A stretch of DNA of 64,000 bases from Cupriavidus necator (GTDB taxonomy: Bacteria; Pseudomonadota; Gammaproteobacteria; Burkholderiales; Burkholderiaceae): positions 94,480 to 158,479 of the forward strand of contig NZ_SROX01000015.1 in NCBI RefSeq assembly GCF_013141915.1, in the 5' to 3' direction. A program made the position numbers and the translations under genes. Below, piece after piece: positions 41,177 through 49,864 of this stretch. The notes under the pieces are model-generated. The model was not told the DNA's origin. It did no database searches and saw nothing but the letters and a program-made list of their open reading frames with translations. The first letter of the stretch is position 1; every line of letters starts with the position of its first letter.

Positions 41177-42901
41177 ATGAAGCCTGCTACCAGCCCTGCC
41201 ACACGCACCACCCAGCCGTTCCGCTCTCCCGCCTGGCCGCCCGGCCTGCCGGCCACGCTGCATGCGCCGCGCACCAGCCTGTATTACAACGTCGAGGTGG
41301 CGGCGCACCGCTACCCTGACAAGACCGCGATCCAGTATTTCGGCACCGCGATTTCCTATGGCGAGCTGCGCGCGGAGATCGAGCGGATGGCCGGCTACCT
41401 GCAGCACGCCTGCGGCATCCAGCCCGGCGACCGGGTAGTGTTGTTCAGCCAGAACTGCCCGCAGTTCATCATCGCCTATTACGCCATCCTGCGTGCCGAA
41501 GGCGTGGTCGTGCCCGCCAACCCGATGTGGCTGGAAGCTGAACTGGCCCACGTGGTGCGGGACAGCGGCGCGGTCGCCGCCTTCGCCGGCAGCGAGCTGT
41601 ACCCGCGCATGGCGCCGCTGCACGGCCCGGCGCTGCGCCACGTGATCCTGCACGACTATGCCGGCATGCTGCGCGACGACGGCGGCCTGCCGGTGCCGGC
41701 ATGGCTGCGCGAGCCGCCGCCCGCGCCGCAGGCCGCGCCCGCGGGCGCGATGCCGGTGGCATGGGACGCGGCCAGCACCGCCGGGCACCGGCCGCTGCCG
41801 CACCGGGCGGGCTACGACACGCTGTGCATGCTGGCCTATACCTCGGGCACCACCGGCAACCCCAAGGGCTGCATGCATACCCATGGCACGCTGATGACCG
41901 CGGCGGCCGGTTCGCAGATCTGGCGCGGCGCCACGCCTGAATCGGTGGTACTGGCGGTGGCGCCCATGTTCCACCTGCTGGGCATGCAGAACTGCATGAA
42001 CTCGCCGCTCTACCTGGGCGCGACGGTGGTGCTGATGCCGCGCTGGGACCGAGCGCTGGCGGCGGACCTGATCGAGCGCTACCGCGTCTCGGTGTGGGGC
42101 GCGCCGCCGGCGATGATGGTGGACTTCTTCTCCCAGCCGGGCATCGAGGCGCGTGACCTGTCCAGCCTGGCATACGTCGGCGGCGGCGGCGCGGCCATGC
42201 CGGAAGCGGTGGCCAACATGCTGCAGGAGCGCTTCGGCCTGCCCTACGTCGAGGCCTACGGCATGACCGAGACCGCCGCCTTCATCCTGTCGAACCCGCG
42301 CAACCAGCCCAAGCGCGAATGCCTGGGCATCGCCACCTTCGGCGTGGACGCGCGCGTGGTCGACCCGGAGACGCTGCGCGAGCTGCCCCCCGGCGAGACC
42401 GGCGAGATCGTGGTCCACGGTGGCCAGGTGATGCAGGGCTACTGGCACAACGACGACGCCAACGCCGCCACCTTCATCGAGCTCGACGGCAAGCGCTTCC
42501 TGCGCACCGGCGACCTCGGTTTCATGGACGAGGAAGGCTACTTCTTCATGCGCGACCGCCTCAAGCGCATGATCAATGCGTCCGGCTACAAGGTCTGGCC
42601 GGCCGAAGTCGAGAACATGCTGTACGGCCACCCGGCGATCCACGAGGCCTGCGTGATTGCGGCGCGCGACGAGCGCCGCGGCGAAACCGTCAAGGCGGTG
42701 GTGGCGCTGCGGCCCGACGCGCGCGGCACGGCGGAGGCCGAGCCCGAGCGCATCATGGCCTGGTGCCGCGAGCACATGGCGGCGTACAAGGTGCCGCGCA
42801 TCGTCGACGTGGTCGACGCGCTGCCCAAGTCCGCCACCGGCAAGATCCTGTGGCGCGCCTTGCAGGAGCGCGAGATGCAGGCAAGCAACCCGCGCGCCTG
42901 A
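41177..42901 (+). CDS. Long-chain-type AMP-dependent acyl-CoA ligase
   Basis: A 574-residue ANL enzyme, a length typical of medium/long-chain fatty-acid ligases. Motifs: CMLAYTSGTTGNPKGCMHTH (P-loop), VEAYGMTETAAFI (adenine site), FLRTGDLGFMDEEGYFFMRDRLKRMINASGYKVWPAEVE (hinge and CoA-binding) and PKSATGKILWRAL (catalytic Lys). N-terminal proline-rich extension (residues 1-30). It lies between two Bug receptors, so its acid substrate is probably imported through them. Start ATG 41177 has no strong ribosome site and follows the Bug stop closely. Confidence 0.88.
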   Translation: MKPATSPATRTTQPFRSPAWPPGLPATLHAPRTSLYYNVEVAAHRYPDKTAIQYFGTAISYGELRAEIERMAGYLQHACGIQPGDRVVLFSQNCPQFIIAYYAILRAEGVVVPANPMWLEAELAHVVRDSGAVAAFAGSELYPRMAPLHGPALRHVILHDYAGMLRDDGGLPVPAWLREPPPAPQAAPAGAMPVAWDAASTAGHRPLPHRAGYDTLCMLAYTSGTTGNPKGCMHTHGTLMTAAAGSQIWRGATPESVVLAVAPMFHLLGMQNCMNSPLYLGATVVLMPRWDRALAADLIERYRVSVWGAPPAMMVDFFSQPGIEARDLSSLAYVGGGGAAMPEAVANMLQERFGLPYVEAYGMTETAAFILSNPRNQPKRECLGIATFGVDARVVDPETLRELPPGETGEIVVHGGQVMQGYWHNDDANAATFIELDGKRFLRTGDLGFMDEEGYFFMRDRLKRMINASGYKVWPAEVENMLYGHPAIHEACVIAARDERRGETVKAVVALRPDARGTAEAEPERIMAWCREHMAAYKVPRIVDVVDALPKSATGKILWRALQEREMQASNPRA

Positions 42902-42935
42902 CGCCGGCGCGACCATCAGCAAAGAGAGAGACAGC

Positions 42936-43919
42936 ATGCAGCAAAGCAGACGCAACTGGCTGGCGCAGGCCGGCACCCTGGCCGGCGCAGCCATCCTCGG
43001 CGGCACGCGCCAGGCCTTCGCCCAGCAGCCGTACCCCGCCAAGCCGATCCGCATGATCGTGCCGTATCCGGCCGGCGGCGGCACCGACACGGTGGGCCGC
43101 CTGATCGGCCAGCGCCTGGCCGAAAGCCTGGGCCAGCCGGTGGTGGTGGAAAACAAGCCCGGCGCCAGCGGCATGCTCGGCAACGACACCGTCGCCAAGG
43201 CGCCGGCCGACGGCTACACCGTGCTGCTGGCGATCACCGCGCTGATCCAGTCGCCGGCGCTGTACAAGCGCACGCCGTACGACGTGGCCAGGGACTTCAC
43301 CCCGGTCTCGCTGATCGCCAAGTCGTCGGACCTGTTCGTGGTGCCCAACCGCATGCCCGCCAGCACCATGCGCGAGTTCCTGGCGCTGGCCAAGGCCGGC
43401 AAGCTCAGCTACGGCTCGTACGGCAACGGCACCTCGTCGCACCTGCACGGCGAACTGCTCAGGCAGCAGGCCGGTATCGAGATCGCGCATATCCCGTACA
43501 AGGGCGCGGCGCCGCTGATGACCGACCTGCTGGGGGGCCAGGTCGACAGCGCCTTTGTCGACGTGACCTCGATCAACCCCTACCTGGGCAGCAACAAGTT
43601 CAAGATTCTCGGCATTACCGGGACCCAGCGCTACAAGGCGCTGCCCAATGTGCCGACCTTCTCCGAGCTGGGGCTGGCGGGGTTCGAGCCCAATGGCTGG
43701 TTCGCACTGTTCCTGCCGGGCAACGCCCCCAAGGACGTGACGGCAAAGCTGGCCGCCGAGACCGCGCGCATCGTGCGCCTGCCTGAAGTGACGCAGAAGC
43801 TGGCCGGCATGGGTTTGCAGCCGGTCGGCTCGACGCCCCAGGAACTCGCTGCGGTGGTGGCCGGCGACACGCCCAAGTGGGCCAGGATCGTGCGCGACGC
43901 CAACATCCAGCTCGACTGA
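42936..43919 (+). CDS. Bug-family tripartite tricarboxylate receptor with Tat-like signal
   Basis: A 327-residue receptor. The signal peptide MQQSRRNWLAQAGTLAGAAI has a twin-arginine-like SRRNWL, unlike the other Bug proteins in this window, and is cut near AFAQQPYPAK. Mature landmarks: PIRMIVPYPAGGGTDTVGRLIGQRL, VVVENKPGASGMLGND, GSYGNGTSSHLHGELL and AHIPYKGAAPLMTDLLGG. AAAGAGAGAGAC acts as ribosome site. Second receptor within the same run; the two are not close duplicates, so they probably bind different acids. Confidence 0.9.
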   Translation: MQQSRRNWLAQAGTLAGAAILGGTRQAFAQQPYPAKPIRMIVPYPAGGGTDTVGRLIGQRLAESLGQPVVVENKPGASGMLGNDTVAKAPADGYTVLLAITALIQSPALYKRTPYDVARDFTPVSLIAKSSDLFVVPNRMPASTMREFLALAKAGKLSYGSYGNGTSSHLHGELLRQQAGIEIAHIPYKGAAPLMTDLLGGQVDSAFVDVTSINPYLGSNKFKILGITGTQRYKALPNVPTFSELGLAGFEPNGWFALFLPGNAPKDVTAKLAAETARIVRLPEVTQKLAGMGLQPVGSTPQELAAVVAGDTPKWARIVRDANIQLD

Positions 43920-43939
43920 CCCCGCCCCGGAGCCCACCC

Positions 43940-44719
43940 ATGGAAACCATCCGTTTTGCCGTCGAGGACGGCGTTGCCACGCTGACGCTGGATGCGCCGG
44001 CGCGCAAGAACGCGCTGTCGCTGCCGATGCGCGAGGAAATCGGCGAAGTGATTCGCCAGATACGCGACGACGACAGCGTGCGCGCCCTGATCCTGACCGC
44101 TGCCGGCACCGATTTCTCGTCAGGCGGGGACATCAGCTCGATGCAGGTCGAGATCAGCGCCGAGCAGGGCCGCAAGCGCCTGCGCAAGCTGCACGGCTGG
44201 CTCGAAGACCTGATCCAGCTGGACGTGCCGGTCATCGCCGCGGTCGACGGGGCCGCCTATGGCGCGGGCTTCAGCCTGGCGCTGACGGCCGACATCATCC
44301 TGGCCACGCCGCGCGCGCGCTTCGGGCTGCCGTTCCTGCGCATGGGGCTGGTGCCCGACTGTGGCGTGTTCTACACGCTGCCGCGCATGATCGGCCTGCA
44401 ACGCGCCAAGGCGCTGATGTTCTCGATGCGCGAGCTTAACGCGCAGGCTGCGCAAGACCTCGGCATCGTCATGGAAATCGTGCCGGCCGACCGCCTGCAG
44501 GAGCGTGCCCGGGCACTCGCGCAAGCCTTCACCGAGGCCTCGCCGGTGGCGGTCAGCCTGACCAAGCAGGCGCTCAATGCGTCCCTGGGCCAGGACCTGA
44601 GCACCATGCTGGCGATCGAGGCCGACGCGCAGGGCATCGCCTTCGCCACCGGCTACCGCCGCGAGGCCGCCGACCGCTTCATGGCCAAGCAGCCGCTGCG
44701 CTACCGCTGGCCGGACTGA
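43940..44719 (+). CDS. Enoyl-CoA hydratase/isomerase family protein
   Basis: A 259-residue crotonase-fold protein: VATLTLDAPARKNALSLPMR, oxyanion-hole loops DFSSGGDISSM and VDGAAYGAGFSLALTADIILA. In place of the two catalytic glutamates of true hydratases the second site reads MGLVPDCGVFYTLPR (Asp), and the first helix has GAAYGAGFS, so isomerase or atypical hydratase activity is possible. Twenty bases after the Bug stop, clearly in the same operon, with the ACAD at 44858 downstream. Confidence 0.87.
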   Translation: METIRFAVEDGVATLTLDAPARKNALSLPMREEIGEVIRQIRDDDSVRALILTAAGTDFSSGGDISSMQVEISAEQGRKRLRKLHGWLEDLIQLDVPVIAAVDGAAYGAGFSLALTADIILATPRARFGLPFLRMGLVPDCGVFYTLPRMIGLQRAKALMFSMRELNAQAAQDLGIVMEIVPADRLQERARALAQAFTEASPVAVSLTKQALNASLGQDLSTMLAIEADAQGIAFATGYRREAADRFMAKQPLRYRWPD

Positions 44720-44857
44720 AGGCCCGGTGGCGGTGCTTGCTGCCCCGCAGCATCGGCCCGGCCCTGGCACTCGCCCTTATTTATATAGGCAGGTCTGCGG
44801 CATCAACCGAAGCCTGCAGGTTCAACCTTCACGTTTACCCTGATACCAGTCCGACTT

Positions 44858-46045
44858 ATGGGATCCCAAGACCAACACGCGGCGTCCGCCGCCCGCCAGG
44901 CCTCCTGGATGAACGAAGACCTGGCCATGTTCCAGGACACCGTGCGCCGCTTCGTCGAGCGCGAACTCGCCCCCAACGAGGCCCGCTGGGCTGAGCAGGG
45001 CTATATCGACCGCGACATGTGGCGCCGCGCCGGCCAGATCGGGCTGCTGTGCGCCAGCATCCCCGAGGAATACGGCGGCGGCGGCGGCACCTTTGCCCAC
45101 GAGGCCATCATCACCCAGGAGATGTCGCGCGCGGTCTGCACCAGCCTGGGCAACAACGTGCACAGCGGCATCGTGGCCCATTACCTGCTGCGGTACGGCA
45201 CCGAAGCGCAGAAGCAGAAGTGGCTGCCGCAGATGGCCAGCGGCGAACTGGTGGCGGCCATTGCCATGTCGGAACCCGGCGCCGGTTCCGACCTCAAAGC
45301 GATACGCACCCGCGCGCTGCGGGAACAGACCCCGGACGGAGACTGCTATCGCATCAATGGCGCCAAGACGTTCATCACCAACGGGTACCACGCCGACCTG
45401 ATCTGCGTAGTGGCCAAGACCGACCCGGAAGCCGGCTCGCGCGGCGTGTCGCTGGTCATGGTGGAAACGCAGGACCTGCCGGGCTTCCGCCGCGGCCGCA
45501 TCCTCGAGAAGATCGGGCAGAAGGGCCAGGACACCGCCGAGCTATTCTTCGACGACGTGCTGGTGCCATGCGAGAACCTGCTCGGCACGCAGGAAGGGCA
45601 GGGCTTCTATCAGCTGATGCAGCAGCTGCCGCAGGAGCGCATGATCATCGCCCTGGGCGCGGTGGCAACCATGCAGCGCGCCATCGAACTGACCACCGAA
45701 TACGTGCGCCAGCGCAAGGTGTTCGGCCAGCCGCTCGGCGATCTGCAGAACACCCGTTTCAAGCTGGCCGAGTGCAAGACCGTGGCGACCATCGCCGCGA
45801 CCTTCGTCGACGACTGCATGCTCCGGCTGATGGACGGCCAGCTCGACGCGGCGACCGCGGCGATGGCCAAATGGTGGTGCACCCAACAGAATTGCCAGGT
45901 CATCGATGAGTGCCTGCAGTTGCACGGGGGCTATGGCTACATGCTGGAATACCCGATCGCGCGCATGTACGCGAACGCACGCGTGAGCAAGATCTTCGGC
46001 GGCTCCAACGAGATCATGAAGGAGCTGGTCGCGCGCACGCTCTGA
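44858..46045 (+). CDS. Acyl-CoA dehydrogenase (LCAD/isovaleryl-type)
   Basis: A 395-residue ACAD: MFQDTVRRFVERELAPNEARW, IPEEYGGGGGTFAHEAI, AMSEPGAGSDLKAIRT, CYRINGAKTFITNG, RKVFGQPLGDLQNTRFKLAE, and QLHGGYGYMLEYPIARMYANA. C-terminal catalytic Glu replaced (IFGGSNEI) while the helix-G glutamate (LPQERMIIALG) is present, so base catalysis is of the isovaleryl/long-chain type. A 138-base gap with an AT-rich patch (TTATTTATATAGG near 44778) separates it from the ECH gene, so it may have its own promoter. Confidence 0.9.
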   Translation: MGSQDQHAASAARQASWMNEDLAMFQDTVRRFVERELAPNEARWAEQGYIDRDMWRRAGQIGLLCASIPEEYGGGGGTFAHEAIITQEMSRAVCTSLGNNVHSGIVAHYLLRYGTEAQKQKWLPQMASGELVAAIAMSEPGAGSDLKAIRTRALREQTPDGDCYRINGAKTFITNGYHADLICVVAKTDPEAGSRGVSLVMVETQDLPGFRRGRILEKIGQKGQDTAELFFDDVLVPCENLLGTQEGQGFYQLMQQLPQERMIIALGAVATMQRAIELTTEYVRQRKVFGQPLGDLQNTRFKLAECKTVATIAATFVDDCMLRLMDGQLDAATAAMAKWWCTQQNCQVIDECLQLHGGYGYMLEYPIARMYANARVSKIFGGSNEIMKELVARTL

Positions 46046-46131
46046 GCTGCCTGCACTGGCGCTGCGCTATCAGCACTGTCTGTGTGCTAGTGCGCGCAAG
46101 CCGCGCAAAACGCATGAGCCCCAGCACAAAA

Positions 46132-46161
46132 ACGAAAGCCGGCACCCGTGCCGGCTTTCGT
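46132..46161 (+). terminator. Terminator-like hairpin after the ACAD
   Basis: A perfect 14-bp inverted repeat, ACGAAAGCCGGCAC / GTGCCGGCTTTCGT, with two bases between arms, preceded by five A residues. It should stop transcription from the acyl-CoA run before the prkA leader. Confidence 0.65.
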
Positions 46162-46512
46162 GCTTATGGTTACAAAACCGGCTGTGCACGGATCGCGGGA
46201 AAGGTGTAAGGTTTGTCACAAGCATGGTCAATGGCCCGTCGCGCGCGGGGGCGTAGCCGAGTGAAAATCAGCCAAAGGCTGACAGCAAAATCCGGCCGGA
46301 AATGCAGCGGAAAGGCAGCACCGAAACATCCGTTGCATCGACGCCAGATTCGTCAACTCGAACTCCACCATCGCCGTTATTTGACTATGATGAAGTAAAG
46401 ACTTCGCAACATGACAGGTCGCCAGGCCGGGGTGGTGTACCGCGAACGTTGCGCGAAGCCTTGGGGGTAGCACTACCTACGCCTCGGACGTGAACTCTGA
46501 CGGGAGTGAGGT
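46162..46512 (+). promoter_or_regulatory. prkA upstream region
   Basis: 351 bases with no supported gene, containing the prkA promoter and a GGGAGTGAGGT ribosome site. I could not find a convincing sigma-54 (TGGC-N8-TTGC) or sigma-70 box. Related prkA-yeaH-spoVR operons are controlled by stress or nitrogen signals in other bacteria. Confidence 0.45.
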
Positions 46513-48435
46513 ATGGACATTTTTGGCCATTACGCTACGCGGTTCGAAGCTCGCAAGGAAGAGGAATACAGCATCCAGGAATACCTGGAGATCTGCAAGA
46601 AGGATCCGACTGCCTACGCGACCGCTGCCGAACGCATGCTCGCCGCGATCGGTCAGCCTGAGCTGGTGGACACCCACCACGATCCCAGGCTGTCCCGCCT
46701 GTTCTTCAACAAGGTCATCCGCATCTATCCGGCCTTCCGCGACTTCTACGGCATGGAGGACACGATCGAGCAGATCGTCTCGTTCTTCAAGCACGCCGCG
46801 CAGGGCCTCGAAGAGCGCAAGCAGATCCTGTATCTGCTCGGGCCTCCCGGCGGCGGCAAGTCCTCGCTCGCGGAGAAGCTGAAGGCGTTGATGGAGCAGA
46901 TCCCCATCTACGCGCTCAAGGGTTCACCGATCCACGAGTCGCCGCTGGGCCTGTTCTCGCCGGAAGAAGACGGCAAGATCCTGGAAGAGGACTACGGCAT
47001 CCCGATCCGCTACCTGAACACGATTGCCTCGCCATGGGCCGTCAAGCGCCTGCACGAGTTCAACGGCGACATCACCAAGTTCAAGGTGGTGAAGCTGCGG
47101 CCGTCGGTGCTGTCGCAGATCGCAATCTCGAAGACCGAACCGGGCGACGAGAACAACCAGGACATCTCGTCGCTGGTGGGCAAGGTCGATATCCGCAAGC
47201 TCGAGGACTTCCCGCAGGATGATCCGGACGCGTACTCGTATTCCGGCGGCCTGTGCCTGGCCAACCGCGGCCTGCTCGAGTTCGTCGAAATGTTCAAGGC
47301 GCCGATCAAGGTGCTGCACCCGCTGCTGACCGCGACCCAGGAGGGCAACTACAAGGGCACGGAAGGCTTCGGCGCGATCCCGTTCGACGGCGTGATCCTC
47401 GCGCACTCGAACGAGGCCGAGTGGCAGACCTTCAAGGCGGACAAGAACAACGAGGCTTTCCTCGACCGAATCTATATCGTCAAGGTGCCGTACTGCCTGC
47501 GCGTGTCCGACGAGGTGAAGATCTACGACAAGCTGCTGCGCAGCAGTTCGCTGTCGGCCGCGCCGTGCGCGCCCAACACGCTGAAGATGATGGCGCAGTT
47601 CGCGGTGCTTACCCGCATCAAGGAGCCGGAGAATTCCAACATCTTCTCGAAGATGCGCGTCTATGACGGCGAGAGCCTGAAGGACGTGGACCCCAAAGCG
47701 AAGTCGTACCAGGAGTACCGCGACTACGCCGGCATCGACGAGGGCATGAACGGGCTGTCGACGCGTTTCGCATTCAAGGTCCTGTCTAAGGTCTTCAACT
47801 TCGACAACACCGAAGTGGCGGCCAACCCGGTGCACCTGCTGTACGTGCTCGAGCAGCAGATCGAGCGCGAGCAGTTCCCGCCGGAGCAGGAATCCAAGCT
47901 GCTGTCGTATATCAAGGAGTACCTGACCACGCCGTTCGTGGAGTTCATTGGCAAGGAGATCCAGACCGCGTACCTCGAGTCGTATTCCGAATATGGGCAG
48001 AACATCTTCGACCGCTATGTGGTGTTCGCCGACCTGTGGATCCAGGACCAGGAGTACCGCGATCCCAACACCGGCGAAATCCTCGACCGCAACGCGCTGA
48101 ACGACGAACTGGAGAAAGTGGAAAAGCCCGCGGGTATCTCGAACCCGAAGGACTTCCGCAACGAGATCGTCAACTTCGTGCTGCGGGCGCGGGCCAACAA
48201 TGGTGGCAAGAACCCGGTCTGGACCAGCTATGAAAAGCTGCGGATGGTGATCGAGAAGCGCATGTTCTCCACCACGGAAGACCTGCTGCCGGTGATCTCG
48301 TTCAATGCCAAGTCTTCCCGCGAAGACCAGGACAAGCACGAGAACTTCGTCAACCGCATGGTCGAGAAGGGGTACACGCCCAAGCAAGTGAGACTGTTGG
48401 TGGAGTGGTATCTGCGCGTAAGAAAGTCATCGTAA
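46513..48435 (+). CDS. prkA: PrkA-type serine protein kinase / AAA+ protein (YeaG)
   Basis: A 640-residue PrkA. The N-terminal AAA domain has Walker A GPPGGGKSS at residues 110-118, with FNKVIRIYPAFRDFYGMEDTIEQIV before it; the second part includes ALKGSPIHESPLGLF, FDGVILAHSNEAEWQTF and FLDRIYIVKVPYCLRVS, characteristic of PrkA/YeaG. The C-terminal kinase-like domain covers the last ~250 residues. The length matches E. coli YeaG. PrkA proteins act in starvation and stress responses; Bacillus PrkA has been argued to have protease activity rather than kinase activity. Followed 37 bases later by yeaH and then spoVR, the conserved order. Confidence 0.95.
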   Translation: MDIFGHYATRFEARKEEEYSIQEYLEICKKDPTAYATAAERMLAAIGQPELVDTHHDPRLSRLFFNKVIRIYPAFRDFYGMEDTIEQIVSFFKHAAQGLEERKQILYLLGPPGGGKSSLAEKLKALMEQIPIYALKGSPIHESPLGLFSPEEDGKILEEDYGIPIRYLNTIASPWAVKRLHEFNGDITKFKVVKLRPSVLSQIAISKTEPGDENNQDISSLVGKVDIRKLEDFPQDDPDAYSYSGGLCLANRGLLEFVEMFKAPIKVLHPLLTATQEGNYKGTEGFGAIPFDGVILAHSNEAEWQTFKADKNNEAFLDRIYIVKVPYCLRVSDEVKIYDKLLRSSSLSAAPCAPNTLKMMAQFAVLTRIKEPENSNIFSKMRVYDGESLKDVDPKAKSYQEYRDYAGIDEGMNGLSTRFAFKVLSKVFNFDNTEVAANPVHLLYVLEQQIEREQFPPEQESKLLSYIKEYLTTPFVEFIGKEIQTAYLESYSEYGQNIFDRYVVFADLWIQDQEYRDPNTGEILDRNALNDELEKVEKPAGISNPKDFRNEIVNFVLRARANNGGKNPVWTSYEKLRMVIEKRMFSTTEDLLPVISFNAKSSREDQDKHENFVNRMVEKGYTPKQVRLLVEWYLRVRKSS

Positions 48436-48472
48436 CGGCGCCGCGGAACGGGTCTCTCAACGAGGGCAACAT

Positions 48473-49735
48473 ATGGCTACGGTCATCGATCGGCGCGAAA
48501 ACGGCGGCAACAAGAGTGCCGTCAACCAGCAACGCTTCATCAAGCGCTACCGCGAGCAGATCCGGCAAGCGGTGGCAAAGGCGGTGTCCGGCCGGAAGAT
48601 CATGGACATCGAGCAGAGCGGCCAGGTGTCCATTCCGGTCAAGGACATCAGCGAACCGATCTTCCACCACGGCCCGGGCGGCCGGCGCGAGTGGATCCAC
48701 CCTGGCAACAAGAAGTTCGTCAAGGGCGATTCCTTCGACCGCCAGCAGCAGGGCGGCGGCGGGACCGGTTCGCGCGCCAGCGACAGCGGCGAGGGCGAGG
48801 ATGATTTCGTCTTCACGCTGTCGCGCGAGGATTTCCTCAACTTCTTCTTCGAGGACATGGCGCTGCCGGACCTGGCCAAGCGCCACCTCGCCAAGATTGC
48901 CGAAGTGCGCAAGGTGCGCGCCGGCTATTCCATCGACGGCACCCCGTCCAACCTGTCGATCCTGCGCACCATGCGCAGCTCGCTGGGGCGGCGCATCGCA
49001 CTGTCCAGCCCTTACCAGAAGCGCCTGCGCGAACTGGAGCTGGCCTATGCCGAGGCGCTGGAACAAGACGGCCCCTACGCCGAGGGCACGCTCGAACTGA
49101 TGGAGAAGATGCGCCACCTGCGCGCCTGCATCGACCGCGTGCCGTTTATCGAGAAGCTCGACCTGCGCTACAACAACCGCGTGCTGAAGAAGCGCCCGCA
49201 GGCCCAGGCGGTGATGTTCTGCCTGATGGACGTGTCCGGCTCGATGGACGAGAGCCGCAAGGACCTGGCCAAGCGCTTCTTCATGCTGCTGTACCTGTTC
49301 CTGAAGCGCAACTACGAGCGCATCGACGTGGTATTCATCCGCCATCACACCGTGGCCAAGGAAGTCGAAGAGGAAGACTTCTTCCACTCGCGCGAGTCCG
49401 GCGGCACCGTCGTGTCGAGCGCGCTGAAGCTGATGGTGGAGGTCATTCACGACCGCTATCCGCCCAGCCAGTGGAACATCTACTGCGCGCAGGCCTCGGA
49501 CGGGGACAACTGGGCCGGAGATTCCGAGCTGTGCGGCCGGCTGTTGCGCGAGTCGATCCTGCCGCTGGTGCAGTACTACGCCTATGTGGAGGTGGCTTCG
49601 GAAGAGCCGCAGAACCTCTGGGAAGAGTATCTGACCGTGAAGAGCCAGTTCGATCACTTTGCGATGCAGCGCATCATCGGCGCGGACGAGATTTACCCAG
49701 TGCTGCATGACCTGTTCCAGAAACGCGCGGCATAA
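48473..49735 (+). CDS. yeaH: YeaH family protein (DUF444, VWA-like)
   Basis: A 420-residue DUF444 protein: NRQRFIKRYREQIR-like N-terminus (here QRFIKRYREQIRQAVAKAV), KDISEPIFHHGPGG, a Gly/Gln/Ser linker (QQQGGGGTGSRASDSGEGED), and a VWA-type domain with a MIDAS-like MDVSGSMDES near residue 255, then RFFMLLYLFLKR, HHTVAKEVEEEDFFHSRESGGT. Functionally tied to PrkA in E. coli and other bacteria; probably its metal-ion-dependent partner. No membrane segment. Confidence 0.94.
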   Translation: MATVIDRRENGGNKSAVNQQRFIKRYREQIRQAVAKAVSGRKIMDIEQSGQVSIPVKDISEPIFHHGPGGRREWIHPGNKKFVKGDSFDRQQQGGGGTGSRASDSGEGEDDFVFTLSREDFLNFFFEDMALPDLAKRHLAKIAEVRKVRAGYSIDGTPSNLSILRTMRSSLGRRIALSSPYQKRLRELELAYAEALEQDGPYAEGTLELMEKMRHLRACIDRVPFIEKLDLRYNNRVLKKRPQAQAVMFCLMDVSGSMDESRKDLAKRFFMLLYLFLKRNYERIDVVFIRHHTVAKEVEEEDFFHSRESGGTVVSSALKLMVEVIHDRYPPSQWNIYCAQASDGDNWAGDSELCGRLLRESILPLVQYYAYVEVASEEPQNLWEEYLTVKSQFDHFAMQRIIGADEIYPVLHDLFQKRAA

Positions 49736-49864
49736 TCAGTCCTGGCTGGCCGGTTGCCGGCACGCCGCGATGAACGAAGGCAAGATTGGCAAGACAGGGG
49801 ACCCGGCGGCGCACCCGCGCCGCAGCACCGGCCTGCCTGTCCTGCGCGGACAAAAGGGGCGAAG

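Noticed and set aside
44765..44785. TGGCAC-like box before the ACAD at 44858 as a sigma-54 promoter
   Set aside because: The downstream half does not match TTGC at the required spacing; only the -24 half is present, which in GC-rich DNA is not enough.
46200..46500. Possible small genes in the prkA leader
   Set aside because: The short frames have no ribosome sites, no family features and overlap each other; composition looks non-coding.
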